From Planomonospora sp. ID82291 (GTDB lineage Bacteria; Actinomycetota; Actinomycetes; Streptosporangiales; Streptosporangiaceae): a stretch of 64,000 nucleotides of DNA. The notes below the pieces were generated by a model that saw only the letters and a list, made by a program, of their open reading frames with translations, did not search any database and was not told the DNA's origin. The first letter of the stretch is position 1; each line of letters opens with the position of its first letter. Location: contig NZ_JABTEX010000003.1 of the NCBI RefSeq assembly GCF_015711645.1, positions 744,001 to 808,000 of the forward strand. Direction: 5' to 3'. This document shows positions 9,067-17,848 of this stretch, in pieces. Made by a program: the position numbers and the translations under genes.

Positions 9067-11790
9067 ATGGGCACCCTCGACCGAACCGTCGTGATCGCGG
9101 AGGAGCAACGCGCCGTGGATCACGCCTACGACTGCGTCGGCCTGGACCAGCAGACGATCAACCGGATGCGCGCCGGATTCCGTTCCGACTGCCCCGACGC
9201 CGGGCTCTCCTCCCACCCCGACCTGCCGTCGGAGTTCGGAAGACGTGAGGACCTGGGCGGTCTCGCACTCGTCACCATGCGGGTCGATCTGACCGACGAC
9301 CCCGACGACCGGTTGACCTGGTACCTCGGCCGCCGCACGGTGCGCGACGGCTCGGGCGACCTCGTGGTGGCGAAGTGGACCAGCCCGCAGGCGACCGAGT
9401 GGCGCCTGGCCACTCCCGGCAGGCCGCGGAACGTCCGGCTGCTGCGGAGCCTGCGGTGCGACGAGCGCACGGTGCTGGACTACAGCGACGACGAGATCCA
9501 GCCGCGGACGGCGGCCCCCGCTGCTCCGGGGGCCGCTTCCTCCCCCGGCGTCCCGGTCATGCCGGCCGCGGACCCTGTAGCGGAGGAGGACGCCCCGGAG
9601 GACGTCGACCCGTTCCTCCTCGCCGACCTCGACCTCGCCCGTGACGGGCGGATGCGCGACATCGTGGAGACCATCCGGCGCGATCAGCTCCGGCTCGTCG
9701 CCGACGAACGCCAGGGCCTGCTCGTCGTCCAGGGCGGTCCCGGCACCGGAAAGACCGCCGTCGGCCTGCACCGCGTCACCTGGCTGCTCGACAACAAGCG
9801 GTTCGCCTCGGGTGAGGTGCTGGTGGTCGGCCCGCACCGGGAGTTCCTCCAGTACGTCGGCCAGGTCCTGCCCCGCCTCGGCAGCCGGGACGTGAGCACC
9901 GTCGACATCGCGCAGCTGTGGGAGGGCGAGGTCCGCGGCGCCGACTCTCCGCGGGCCCACCTCGTCAAGTCCGACGAGCGGATGGCGCAGGTCCTGCGCC
10001 GCGCCGTGGAGGAGCACATCCGCCCGGACGCCCTGGCCGACGGGCCGGAGGAGGAGCTCGCCTTCACCTTCAGGGGGGCGACACTGCGGGTCCCGCTCGC
10101 GGAGCTCGAGGGAATGGCCCGTGAGGCGCAGAGTGCGGGCGGGCCCTACCTGGTCCAGCGCCGCCGGTTCGTCGACCGCGTCCTGGACCGGCTCATGCAC
10201 GAGTACTCGTCGGCCACGCGCAGGCAGGCGCTCGACGAGAAGTTCCGGGCCCAGCTCGAGAAGCAGCCACGCGTGGCCAAGCTGCTCAACTCCGCCTGGC
10301 CGACGATGAGCGCCGAACGTGCGCTGCGCCAGCTGCTGGACGACGAGGACGCCCTGCGTACGGCGGCCTCCGGCCTCCTCACGGTCGAGGAGCAGCAGGC
10401 CGTGCTCCGGCCGCAGGCACGGCGCATCGCCGACGAGCCGTGGACCCTCGACGACCTGGTGTGCCTGGAGGAGCTGCGCCACCTGCTCTCGGGGGACGAG
10501 TCCCGGCGCTACCGGCACATCGTCGTCGACGAGGCGCAGGACCTCACCCCGATGCAGGCCCGCTCCCTGGCCCGCCGGTGCCCCACGGGTTCCATGACCG
10601 TTCTCGGCGACCTCGCCCAGACGACCGGAACCCGCCAGTACGACGTCTGGGGCCGGCTCGCCGGCATCCTCGCAGGCTCCGACGGCTGGCACATGGCCGA
10701 GCTCACCGTGGGGTTCCGGGTGCCCCGGGAGGTCATGGACTTCGCCGCCCCGCTGGCCGCGGAGGTCTCGCCCTCCACCGCCTTCCCCCGGCCGGTACGG
10801 CCCGCCGCCGAGGGAGCCCTCACCGTCGCGCGGTTCGATCCTGACGAGATCGCGGGCGAGGCGGCCTCCCGCGCGCTGGAGCTCTCCGAGGCGAGGGATG
10901 GTGAGGCCCGCTCGGTCGCGCTGATCGTCCCGGACGACGAGAGGCTCCTCACCGAGGTGCGACGGCACGTCTCGGCCGCCCTGGACCGGGCTCCCGCCGC
11001 CGAGCACGAGCGGCGGATCTCCGTCCTCCCCGCGGCCACGGCCAAGGGGCTGGAGTTCGACCACGTGCTGGTGCTGGAGCCGGCCGCGATCGCACAGCAG
11101 GGACCCGCCGGGCTGCGGCAGCTGTACGTCGCCGTCACCCGCTGCACCCAGTCGCTCACGATCATGCACTCCGCCCCGCTCCCCGCCGTCCTCAGCGGAC
11201 CCGAGCCCGAAGCCGCCCCCGCCGAGGAGACCGCCACCATGCACGACACGACCGCCTCTCCGGCCGCCCCGACCTCCGCGATCTCCCCGGCGGCGAACAC
11301 GACGGCCGTCAGCACCGCGACCGCTCCCGAGCGGTACGACAGCAAGGACCACTTCCTTTCCTCGCTGCACGGCAGGATCCGCGCCGACAGGCAGGGGCAT
11401 GCGCACCAGCAGCTCCTCTACGGCCTGGTCGCCGAGTTGTTCGGCGCCCGGCTCCAGCCCTCCGCGGACTCTCCCTTGGCGGACATCACCTGCGAGGGAC
11501 CCGACGGGACCGTCCTGTACGAGATCGCGGCTGAGGGCACCGGGACCTACGCGGAGATGCGGAATGCGGCCGTGCGGTTGCTGGAGATCGAGCACGCCAT
11601 GGGCGGCAAGCAGGCCGACCACCTGTTCCTCGTCCTCCCCCAGGCACCCCAGGACGCCTGGGCCCCCGATGCTCTCTTCGCGATGTTCAACATCTCGGTG
11701 ATCTGGAAGACCCCCACCGGCTGGGACGGCGCCAACGCGGACATCGCCCTGGCCCGGTCGTCGACCACCGGACCAGGCTCCGGAGAGTGA
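9067..11790 (+). CDS. HelD-like UvrD/Rep-type helicase with a C-terminal nuclease-fold-like domain
   Basis: Start ATG 9067 is chosen because GGAGG (9059-9063) sits 3 bases before it; 907 aa. The N-terminus (EEQRAVDHAYDCVGL) has the paired-helix start of HelD/HelR proteins, which push RNA polymerase off DNA. The ATPase core has Walker A QGGPGTGKTAVGLHRV (about residue 222), VVDEAQDLTPMQ (about 486), and late motifs GLEFDHVLVLEP and QLYVAVTRCTQ. Canonical HelD ends there. This protein continues with an Ala/Thr/Pro linker (residues 715-755) and about 140 extra residues, including LADITCEGPDGTVLYEIAAEG and ADHLFLVLP. That layout resembles a PD-(D/E)XK fold (Asp, then Glu-x-x) but lacks the usual lysine. 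It is followed co-directionally by two more genes beside a DISARM remnant, so a defence role is inferred. Confidence 0.75.
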   Translation: MGTLDRTVVIAEEQRAVDHAYDCVGLDQQTINRMRAGFRSDCPDAGLSSHPDLPSEFGRREDLGGLALVTMRVDLTDDPDDRLTWYLGRRTVRDGSGDLVVAKWTSPQATEWRLATPGRPRNVRLLRSLRCDERTVLDYSDDEIQPRTAAPAAPGAASSPGVPVMPAADPVAEEDAPEDVDPFLLADLDLARDGRMRDIVETIRRDQLRLVADERQGLLVVQGGPGTGKTAVGLHRVTWLLDNKRFASGEVLVVGPHREFLQYVGQVLPRLGSRDVSTVDIAQLWEGEVRGADSPRAHLVKSDERMAQVLRRAVEEHIRPDALADGPEEELAFTFRGATLRVPLAELEGMAREAQSAGGPYLVQRRRFVDRVLDRLMHEYSSATRRQALDEKFRAQLEKQPRVAKLLNSAWPTMSAERALRQLLDDEDALRTAASGLLTVEEQQAVLRPQARRIADEPWTLDDLVCLEELRHLLSGDESRRYRHIVVDEAQDLTPMQARSLARRCPTGSMTVLGDLAQTTGTRQYDVWGRLAGILAGSDGWHMAELTVGFRVPREVMDFAAPLAAEVSPSTAFPRPVRPAAEGALTVARFDPDEIAGEAASRALELSEARDGEARSVALIVPDDERLLTEVRRHVSAALDRAPAAEHERRISVLPAATAKGLEFDHVLVLEPAAIAQQGPAGLRQLYVAVTRCTQSLTIMHSAPLPAVLSGPEPEAAPAEETATMHDTTASPAAPTSAISPAANTTAVSTATAPERYDSKDHFLSSLHGRIRADRQGHAHQQLLYGLVAELFGARLQPSADSPLADITCEGPDGTVLYEIAAEGTGTYAEMRNAAVRLLEIEHAMGGKQADHLFLVLPQAPQDAWAPDALFAMFNISVIWKTPTGWDGANADIALARSSTTGPGSGE

Positions 11791-11877
11791 CGGAACGGGA
11801 TCGCATAACCTCGGATAGATCGATCGGGAAATGGAAGTTTCCCTGCTCACGGGGGTGCCGATGTCCGTTTGGGAGCT

Positions 11878-12582
11878 GTGTTGGAGAACCTTCCCTCAGG
11901 CTGCTCCGACGACCGTGAATCCGACGTGATGGGGCAGCCTCCCGCGGAGAGCGGGCCCGAGGCGGATGGCGATCCGGGCCGGCGGACGGCCAAGGAGATG
12001 CTCAGATCGCTGGAGGAGGACCCGACGCTCGTCACCGGGATCGTCCGGAGCGGCTATCTGGCGGTCGTGCCGCGCGGCGTCGCGCTGAAGGGGGCCGAGC
12101 GGCGGGAACAACTGGTCAACGCGCGCACCTACGGCGACGTGAGACGTACTGCGTGGGGCGAGTGGGTCGACGATCGGGACATGCTCCTCGACCACTACTA
12201 CGACCAGTACGTGGCCGAGCACCCGGACGTCGACCTGGACGGCCTGGCCGACGAGGAGCTGTGGGACCTGGTGAGCCCGTCGGACGACGCGCCGTTCTCG
12301 ATGGACGGGCATCCGGCCTTCGACTCCTCTGTCTCGGACAGCGCGCAGTCGTACGAGGCCGACATCGATCTCACCACCGACGCCTGGATCCCCCGCGAGA
12401 TCGCATCCTGCTACGGGGAGAGGCCGAGCGGTTGGTCCGCGATGCCGGCCCGGGAATATGAGGAACCGGACTTCCTCTATCCCGAAAGGCACCGGGAGGA
12501 GATCGAGACCGAGCTGCGCGGGCACGGATTCACCGTCGTCCACGACGAGCGGCTCATCCTGAAGTACATGACAGGGCGCTGA
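11878..12582 (+). CDS. Hypothetical acidic protein within the helicase cassette
   Basis: I do not recognise this family. The frame supports starts at GTG 11878, TTG 11881 (GGGAG five bases upstream) or ATG 11929; about 234 aa. It is strongly acidic, rich in Asp/Glu (DLDGLADEELWDLVSPSDD, PAREYEEPDFLYPERHREE), with no signal peptide or membrane segment. A compact ending (ELRGHGFTVVHDERLILKYM) looks like a folded alpha/beta element. It lies between the HelD-like helicase and the SF1 helicase, all on the plus strand, so it may be an accessory or inhibitory subunit. The acidic surface could mimic DNA. Those roles are inference. Confidence 0.6.
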   Translation: MLENLPSGCSDDRESDVMGQPPAESGPEADGDPGRRTAKEMLRSLEEDPTLVTGIVRSGYLAVVPRGVALKGAERREQLVNARTYGDVRRTAWGEWVDDRDMLLDHYYDQYVAEHPDVDLDGLADEELWDLVSPSDDAPFSMDGHPAFDSSVSDSAQSYEADIDLTTDAWIPREIASCYGERPSGWSAMPAREYEEPDFLYPERHREEIETELRGHGFTVVHDERLILKYMTGR

Positions 12583-12915
12583 CCAGCCGATCGAGACACA
12601 CGCTTGCCACATCTACGGCAGGAGCGAGCCGACGGTCGAATCCAAGACGAGAGGGAAGCGCCGGGCCGATCGGCAACGCCCCTCCTCGCTTTGAGGTGTG
12701 CTTCCACCTGCTCTGTATCGATGATCCAGTGAATACAAATTTTTCTCCGTGAGCTCGATTCACCCTTGCAGATCACAATGTTCGTCTATACAGTCATTCG
12801 CAGGCTGAAAATGACAAATACCGCTATAGGTGCATTGTCGGCATTATCGGGGTCCAAGGGTCAGGAGGACGCCGAGCCGTACCGTCCCACTCCGCCTGCG
12901 CTGACTGGAGTCCCC
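12583..12915. other. AT-richer leader region upstream of the SF1 helicase
   Basis: About 330 bases without a convincing gene. From 12700 to 12850 the sequence is much less G+C rich than its surroundings and contains an A/T-rich run (AATACAAATTTTTC). The reading frame of the downstream helicase is open through here back to TTG 12766, but third-position composition is unlike the gene until about 12916. Confidence 0.5.
12766..12792 (+). promoter_or_regulatory. Candidate sigma-70-type promoter for the SF1 helicase
   Basis: TTGCAG at 12766-12771 and TATACA at 12787-12792 are separated by 15 bases, shorter than the ideal 17. If used, transcription would begin near 12799. That would exclude the TTG 12766 and ATG 12778 start codons and favour ATG 12811 or ATG 12916. 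Confidence 0.35.
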
Positions 12916-15672
12916 ATGGCAAGTCCCGGAAGGCCGAGCCTCGTCACCGTCATCCAGAAGGCACTGGCGAACGGGCCGGTATCGGCCGATGAGCTGCTCA
13001 CCACCGCCCATCAGGCTGGACGACGGATCGATCCCGGGGTGCTCTGGGAGACCTGCGCCACCCACGCCCTCGCCGACCTCCGGGACGGCATGTGGGTGCC
13101 GCGAGGATGGGCTCAGCCCTCCGCCGCGTTGCCCCTCCCCCGGGACTCCGTCGAGGAGCGGGCCGCTGCGGAGGCGACCCGGCTGGCCATGTCGCTCGGC
13201 CTGCCCGCACACGAGCCCGTACCTCCCGCCGGCCCCGTGGCGCCCGAGTGGCCCGACGTGGCCAGAAAGGCGGCGGCAGCGCTCCGCCACGAACTGACGG
13301 CCGTCTCCAGACGCCGGGTCCAGACCGATGTGCCCTTGATCGCGGTCACGAGCACGGCGCCGCCGGACGGCCGCCTGCGGCGGTTCGAGGCGCAGGGGGA
13401 GGTCGGCGCCTCCGAGGGCACCTCCGCCACCTTGGTCATCAAGAACCAGCAGTTCCAGGCCGAGATCGTGTCGGTGTTCGGCAGCGTGGTCACGCTGTCG
13501 GTGTCGCCTGACACTCCGGTGGTGACCGAGGCGACGCTACGCACGGACCTTTCGTGGCTACTGGCCGAACAGAGCAAGCGGCTCAACGAACTCGCCCACG
13601 GTGGCCCCGGTTTCGACACGGTGGCCGCCCTGGCGGCCGTGACACCACCCGAAGCCGGGGCACCCGTCCGCCTCACGGAGCCGATCAGCGCCACAGGGCT
13701 CAACCAGGGGCAACGCCAGGCGGTACAGCTGGCACTCACCCCCGGTGTGACCTGGCTGTGGGGTCCACCCGGCACCGGCAAGACAACGACCGTCGCCGCC
13801 CTGATCGCCGAGCTGTGCACGCGCGGGAAGCGGGTGCTGCTAGCGGCGCCGACCAACGCGGCACTGGACGTGGCGATCCAGGCCTCGCTCAAGCGCCGGG
13901 CCGCTCTGGCCGACGGCTCGCTCGTGCGGATCGGCCAGCCCGCCGACCTCTCCCTGGCCCCTCAGGTCCTCGTGGACGAGATCGCCGCCGACCGGGGGGA
14001 GCTCCTGGCCCGGCACCGCGTCGATGCGGGGCGCCAGGTACGGCAGGACCGCAAAGCCCTCGACGCGCTCAAGAAGCGGGAACTGACCCCCGCCGAGGAG
14101 ACCGAACGGTTGCGGCTGGAGAACCGGATCGCCGAATCGCAGGCGCTCATGCGAGAACTGGACCGCAAGCTCAAGCAGGTCCGGCGGCAGATCTGCCGGG
14201 AGGCCACCGTGGTGGCCGCCACCGCCCACCAGCTCACGATGGAGACCCTCAAAGAGCTCACCTTCGACGTCGTGATCCTCGACGAGGCCAGCATGACCAC
14301 GGCCGCGCTCGCCATGCTCGTGGCCGGAGCGGGCAGCGGGCACACCGTCATCACGGGCGACTTCCGGCAGCTGCCGCCCGTGGTGATCACCGACACCCCC
14401 GAGGCGCAGGACTGGCTGCGCCGCAGCCCGTTCGAGAAGGCGGGCATCCCCGCCGCGGTCTCGGAGCGCAGGGATCCGCCCCGCCTGGCCGCCCTCACCG
14501 AGCAGTACCGCATGCGCCACGGCATCGGCGACGTCGTCAGCACCGCCTTCTACGACGGCCGGCTCTCCACGGCGCCCGGCACGGCGAGCAGAGCCGTGCG
14601 CAGCCGAGCGTCCTGGGCCAAGGCCGAGCTGGTCGTCATCGACACCGTGTCCATGCGCAGCCGTACCGCGCGCAGGCAGGGCGGCCTGTCGCGCTACAAC
14701 CTCGCCCACGCCCAGTTGGCCGCCTCCCTCACCGGCGGCGCCGGCGCGACGGCGGCGGACCTCGGCATGATCACCCCCTTCGCCCCGCAGGCCCGGTTGC
14801 TCGAAGCGCTCCTGCCGGACGATCGTCTGGAGGAGTGGGCGGCTTCCACGGTCCACCGCTTCCAGGGCGGTGAGCGGGACATCGTCCTCTACGACACCGT
14901 CGACACCGGCCGCGGCGTCCTGCCGCTCAACCGGTGGTTCACCGAAGGCCACGCCGGCGGGGAGGGCGCCCGTCTGCTCAACGTCGCGGCCAGCAGGGCA
15001 CGCGACCACCTCGTGGTCATCGGCGCGCTGGACGCCCTGCACCGCAGGACCGCCGCCTCCCGCGACCCCGTGTGGACGTTCTTCGCACACCTCATCGACG
15101 GCGCCACGCCGATGCCCTGGCAGTCGGCGGTCTCCGCGGGACCGACCGAGCTCATCGAAGACGACCTCCTGGAACGCCTGCGGGACGACATCAAACGAGC
15201 CGCGACCGTCGACATGTGGTTGCCCCGCGGCTCCCTGCGCAATCTGCCCTCGCTTCTTCCCGAACTCACCTCCGGCCGCAGTGATGACTCGGGAGCCGAA
15301 GCGGTGACGGTCTGGGTGGAGCCGGACCCGGACGGCTACCTGCCCGTCGAAGCCCTCCAGGCCCGGCGGGAGGGGGTCAACATCCGGCCCTGTCTGCCCG
15401 TTCTCGAATCCGGTGCCATCCTCGGCGACGTCGTCTGGTCTTCTTCGGAACCGCTGCTCGGTCCGGAACCGGGAGTCGTGCTCCGAACCGAGCACCGTGC
15501 CTTCGCCGACGCCGCACGCCGGGCGCAGCGCCGCCGTCCCGGGGCGGGAGCACCGGGAAGCGGGCAGCTCGGCGACGGCTGCGGCCGCTGCCGTCGCATG
15601 CTGGTCCGCTACGAACAGGACCGGCGCGGCAGGACCGAGCTCCGCTACGAGTGTCCGGCCTGCGGGGCATAG
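12916..15672 (+). CDS. SF1B helicase (DNA2/NAM7/SMUBP2-like) with degenerate PLD-like domain and C-terminal zinc ribbon
   Basis: I start at ATG 12916, after CTGGAG and where actinobacterial codon bias begins; ATG 12811 is the alternative. 918 aa. An N-terminal winged-helix-like segment (VIQKALANGPVSADELLTTA) precedes the AAA_11/AAA_12 core: Walker A GPPGTGKTTTVAALIAEL (about 281), coiled-coil insertion, DEAS (454), GDFRQLPPV, EQYRMRHGI, and HRFQGGERDIVLYDTVD (648). From about 745, LIEDDLLERLRDDIKRAATV begins a module laid out like the PLD domain of other helicases. The expected HxK motif region reads LPVLESGAILGDVVW, so the catalytic histidine and lysine are missing. The last 35 residues form a CGRCRR...CPACGA zinc ribbon. 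It is probably an ATP-dependent DNA or RNA translocase. Position in the island suggests antiviral function (inference). Confidence 0.8.
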   Translation: MASPGRPSLVTVIQKALANGPVSADELLTTAHQAGRRIDPGVLWETCATHALADLRDGMWVPRGWAQPSAALPLPRDSVEERAAAEATRLAMSLGLPAHEPVPPAGPVAPEWPDVARKAAAALRHELTAVSRRRVQTDVPLIAVTSTAPPDGRLRRFEAQGEVGASEGTSATLVIKNQQFQAEIVSVFGSVVTLSVSPDTPVVTEATLRTDLSWLLAEQSKRLNELAHGGPGFDTVAALAAVTPPEAGAPVRLTEPISATGLNQGQRQAVQLALTPGVTWLWGPPGTGKTTTVAALIAELCTRGKRVLLAAPTNAALDVAIQASLKRRAALADGSLVRIGQPADLSLAPQVLVDEIAADRGELLARHRVDAGRQVRQDRKALDALKKRELTPAEETERLRLENRIAESQALMRELDRKLKQVRRQICREATVVAATAHQLTMETLKELTFDVVILDEASMTTAALAMLVAGAGSGHTVITGDFRQLPPVVITDTPEAQDWLRRSPFEKAGIPAAVSERRDPPRLAALTEQYRMRHGIGDVVSTAFYDGRLSTAPGTASRAVRSRASWAKAELVVIDTVSMRSRTARRQGGLSRYNLAHAQLAASLTGGAGATAADLGMITPFAPQARLLEALLPDDRLEEWAASTVHRFQGGERDIVLYDTVDTGRGVLPLNRWFTEGHAGGEGARLLNVAASRARDHLVVIGALDALHRRTAASRDPVWTFFAHLIDGATPMPWQSAVSAGPTELIEDDLLERLRDDIKRAATVDMWLPRGSLRNLPSLLPELTSGRSDDSGAEAVTVWVEPDPDGYLPVEALQARREGVNIRPCLPVLESGAILGDVVWSSSEPLLGPEPGVVLRTEHRAFADAARRAQRRRPGAGAPGSGQLGDGCGRCRRMLVRYEQDRRGRTELRYECPACGA

Positions 15673-15776
15673 GCACCCGACCTGCTCGTGATCGCTGCCC
15701 TTCCCCATCGCCCGGAGCAGCGGACGGGCCCGCTCCCGCCCGCATCCGGCACGTCAGCCGGAGGAACCGAGGAGGA

Positions 15777-15806
15777 GAGATCCCTCCGGCATGGCGGAGG
15801 GATCTC
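15777..15806. terminator. Bidirectional hairpin terminator between convergent genes
   Basis: Perfect 12-bp arms (GAGATCCCTCCG / CGGAGGGATCTC) with a 6-base loop, located between the plus-strand helicase (ends 15672) and the minus-strand HNH gene (ends 15836). It has no long U-tract, as is common in actinomycetes. Confidence 0.6.
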
Positions 15807-15835
15807 CGACCTGGGCGGTCGAGCCGCGCCGTCCC

Positions 15836-16768
15836 TCAGGAGGCGAGGAAGACCTCGTCGAGGTGCCATTCGAGCACCTCGGCGCTGGGCCGGTCGCGGC
15901 GCTGGTGCGGGAGGGCGATCTCCGTTCCCGCCCTGCGGTAGAACTCCTCGCCGTTGCCGAACTCCTCCCGGAGCCGGGGGCTGACCCGCAGCCGGTACTT
16001 CGGGTCCACCGCCAGGTAGCCGCGGTCGAACAGAGTGTGCACGTCCGAGCGGAGCAGCAGCCCGTTGTCCAGGCGGTGCTGGCCTCCGGCGGCGACGGGG
16101 CGGATGTGCGCCGCCTGCAGGACCGGCCGGATCCTGTCCCCGGTGACGGCGCAGCGCCGCTCGTAGGCGTGCAGGACGACGGCCTGGAACGCCTGCTGGC
16201 CGAGCCGCCGGGGCGCCAGCCGCGGATCGCCGTAGACCGGGCCGTCGAGGTGCCACGGCTCGGACAGGTCGACCTCCACGCCGATGCCCATCCGGTCGAG
16301 CAGGCCGTGGAAGTAGGCCGCTTCGGGGTGGACCGCCAGGTCGTAGCCCTTGCCCTGGACGATGTTGGAGGCGAAGTCCGGCGGCGCTCCGGCATCGACC
16401 TCCCCGGGGAAGAAGCAGACGTCGCGGACGATGACGCAGCCGATCACCGGGTCGTCGCCGGGTCCCATCGGCTCGCTGCGGTAGCGGCCGACGCGGCCGC
16501 GCAGCTCCGCCAGGCCGGCCGCGCCGTTGCCCTCGCCGAAGAACTCCCACGCCTCCGAGACCCGGAGCCGGGCGAAGCCGCTGTAGAAGCCGCCGCCCAC
16601 CACGCGGTTGTGCGGATAGTGGCTCTTGAAGAAGAACGGCTCGCCGTGGCTGAGGACCTTGAACTCCCGTGCGCTCGACGGGCGCCAGAAGTTGACCTCG
16701 CCCACCTCGGGACGGGCGGCCAGGAAGCGGTACCACTCGGCGTCGGTCACCCCGACATATGCCTTCAC
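15836..16768 (-). CDS. HNH endonuclease with N-terminal modified-DNA-reader-like domain (putative type IV restriction enzyme)
   Basis: 310 aa from ATG 16768. The C-terminal third is an HNH_2 nuclease: RRCAVTGDRIRPVLQAAHIR, then LDNGLLLRSDVHTLFDRGYL, with the metal-binding and catalytic His in AAHIRP and a conserved Asn and His downstream. The N-terminal ~170 residues (FFFKSHYPHNRVVGGGFY, SEAWEFFGEGNG) have the shape of the PUA-superfamily domains joined to HNH in ScoMcrA-type enzymes. Those domains read modified cytosine or phosphorothioate DNA. I infer modification-dependent cleavage of incoming DNA. The nuclease call is firm, but the substrate is not. It faces the two-helicase cassette across a shared terminator and closes the defence island. 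Confidence 0.8.
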   Translation of the reverse strand: MKAYVGVTDAEWYRFLAARPEVGEVNFWRPSSAREFKVLSHGEPFFFKSHYPHNRVVGGGFYSGFARLRVSEAWEFFGEGNGAAGLAELRGRVGRYRSEPMGPGDDPVIGCVIVRDVCFFPGEVDAGAPPDFASNIVQGKGYDLAVHPEAAYFHGLLDRMGIGVEVDLSEPWHLDGPVYGDPRLAPRRLGQQAFQAVVLHAYERRCAVTGDRIRPVLQAAHIRPVAAGGQHRLDNGLLLRSDVHTLFDRGYLAVDPKYRLRVSPRLREEFGNGEEFYRRAGTEIALPHQRRDRPSAEVLEWHLDEVFLAS

Positions 16769-17046
16769 ACCAGTGATTGTGCATCCTTGAAGATCGCCTG
16801 TGCCAGGTGATCCTGAAGTTCACAGCCGATGAAGCGGTCCCGTTGCCCGGCCGGCCTCCTGGAGAACGACCGGTGCAGACCCTGGAGCACCCGTCAGCGC
16901 TCCCGGGAACGCGTCTCCCGAATCAGCAGACGAACTTCACTGTTCAGGCGGTCGCGGAGCTCCCTGACCTGGATGCCGGGATCTGGATGCCGGGGACTCG
17001 CCCTCGCTCGCGCGGTCGCACGGACCGCACACCGACATCCGAACCG

Positions 17047-17700
17047 TCACGCCGAGGTCCTGTCAGCAGGCGGCGGTTGCCGGTCGAGGAGGAGGACCGC
17101 CGGACCTCCCCACGGATCCCAGCGGAGGGTGACCAGGTCGGAGCCGTATTCCCGGGCCAGCCGCCGGCGCAATTCCTGATCGAAGGCGTTCACATCCAGG
17201 ATGACCAGGTTCCGCTCGGGGTCGATCCCGGCGCCGAAGACCCTGTCGTCGGCGAGCGGTCCCGGGTCGAGCTCCAGCACGGCCATGAGCTCCGCGGTGC
17301 TGTTCCGGGCCCGCCGTACCTCGGGAGTGATCGTGAACGGCGTGCGCACGCCGTTGGGCCAGGACACACCGCGAAGCGGCGCGACGGCCAGCTCACGCCC
17401 GTGCGCGCTGGTGTAAGGGGCGACGAGCCGCCATGGATGGCGCAGCAGGTACGGCGGGGCGAGGTCGTCCGGATGCGCCTCGGCCCGGCCCTGGGCCAGG
17501 TCCAGCGCGTGGTTGTACGGCTCGATCCGCGAGTCGTAGGGCTCGTCGAGGATGTCCGGCGGTTCCCAGTGGACCTCGACGGACTCCGCGGTCGCGTGCT
17601 GCAGGATCACCTTCCCCGGCAAGAGGAAGGCGGGTACCGCCGTGATCCCGTAGAGGAGGAGCAGCACGGCGAACGACCGAAAGGCGCGCATGGGGCGCAT
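17047..17700 (-). CDS. Secreted or membrane-anchored hypothetical protein
   Basis: 217 aa; starts at ATG 17700 or 17691. The N-terminus (RAFRSFAVLLLLYGITAVPA) is a signal peptide or single anchor, so the remainder should be extracytoplasmic. The body is proline- and charge-rich, with an ending (EYGSDLVTLRWDPWGGPAVL) reminiscent of short secreted inhibitor-like domains. No catalytic motif is recognisable. It is transcribed alone on the minus strand, with about 280 empty bases downstream before the HNH gene. I cannot assign a function. Confidence 0.6.
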   Translation of the reverse strand: MRPMRAFRSFAVLLLLYGITAVPAFLLPGKVILQHATAESVEVHWEPPDILDEPYDSRIEPYNHALDLAQGRAEAHPDDLAPPYLLRHPWRLVAPYTSAHGRELAVAPLRGVSWPNGVRTPFTITPEVRRARNSTAELMAVLELDPGPLADDRVFGAGIDPERNLVILDVNAFDQELRRRLAREYGSDLVTLRWDPWGGPAVLLLDRQPPPADRTSA

Positions 17701-17848
17701 GGGATGGAGTCTAGGCCGGCCTGCCCGGTGAACCGGCTCACCGCGGGCGGCCGGGAGCCGCGCCTGCTCCTCGAGCTCACCGGCCGCCGCCGCGCCGTAC
17801 GAGCCCGGCCCGGAGCCGCCGGGCCCGTCCTGCGGCGGTGGCCCCGCG

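Noticed and set aside
5477..9094. Very long open frame (1,205 codons) antisense to drmD
   Set aside because: It is a shadow of the real gene. High GC3 on the opposite strand removes stops, the peptide is low-complexity (Val/Gly/Leu/Asp-rich) and no domain is recognisable.
8815..11850. 1,011-codon frame antisense to the HelD-like helicase
   Set aside because: The opposite strand carries all helicase motifs; this frame has no motif and no ribosome-binding site.
1..17000. Prophage or integrative element carrying the island
   Set aside because: No integrase, excisionase, attachment repeat or tRNA is visible in the window, so only IS elements can be claimed.
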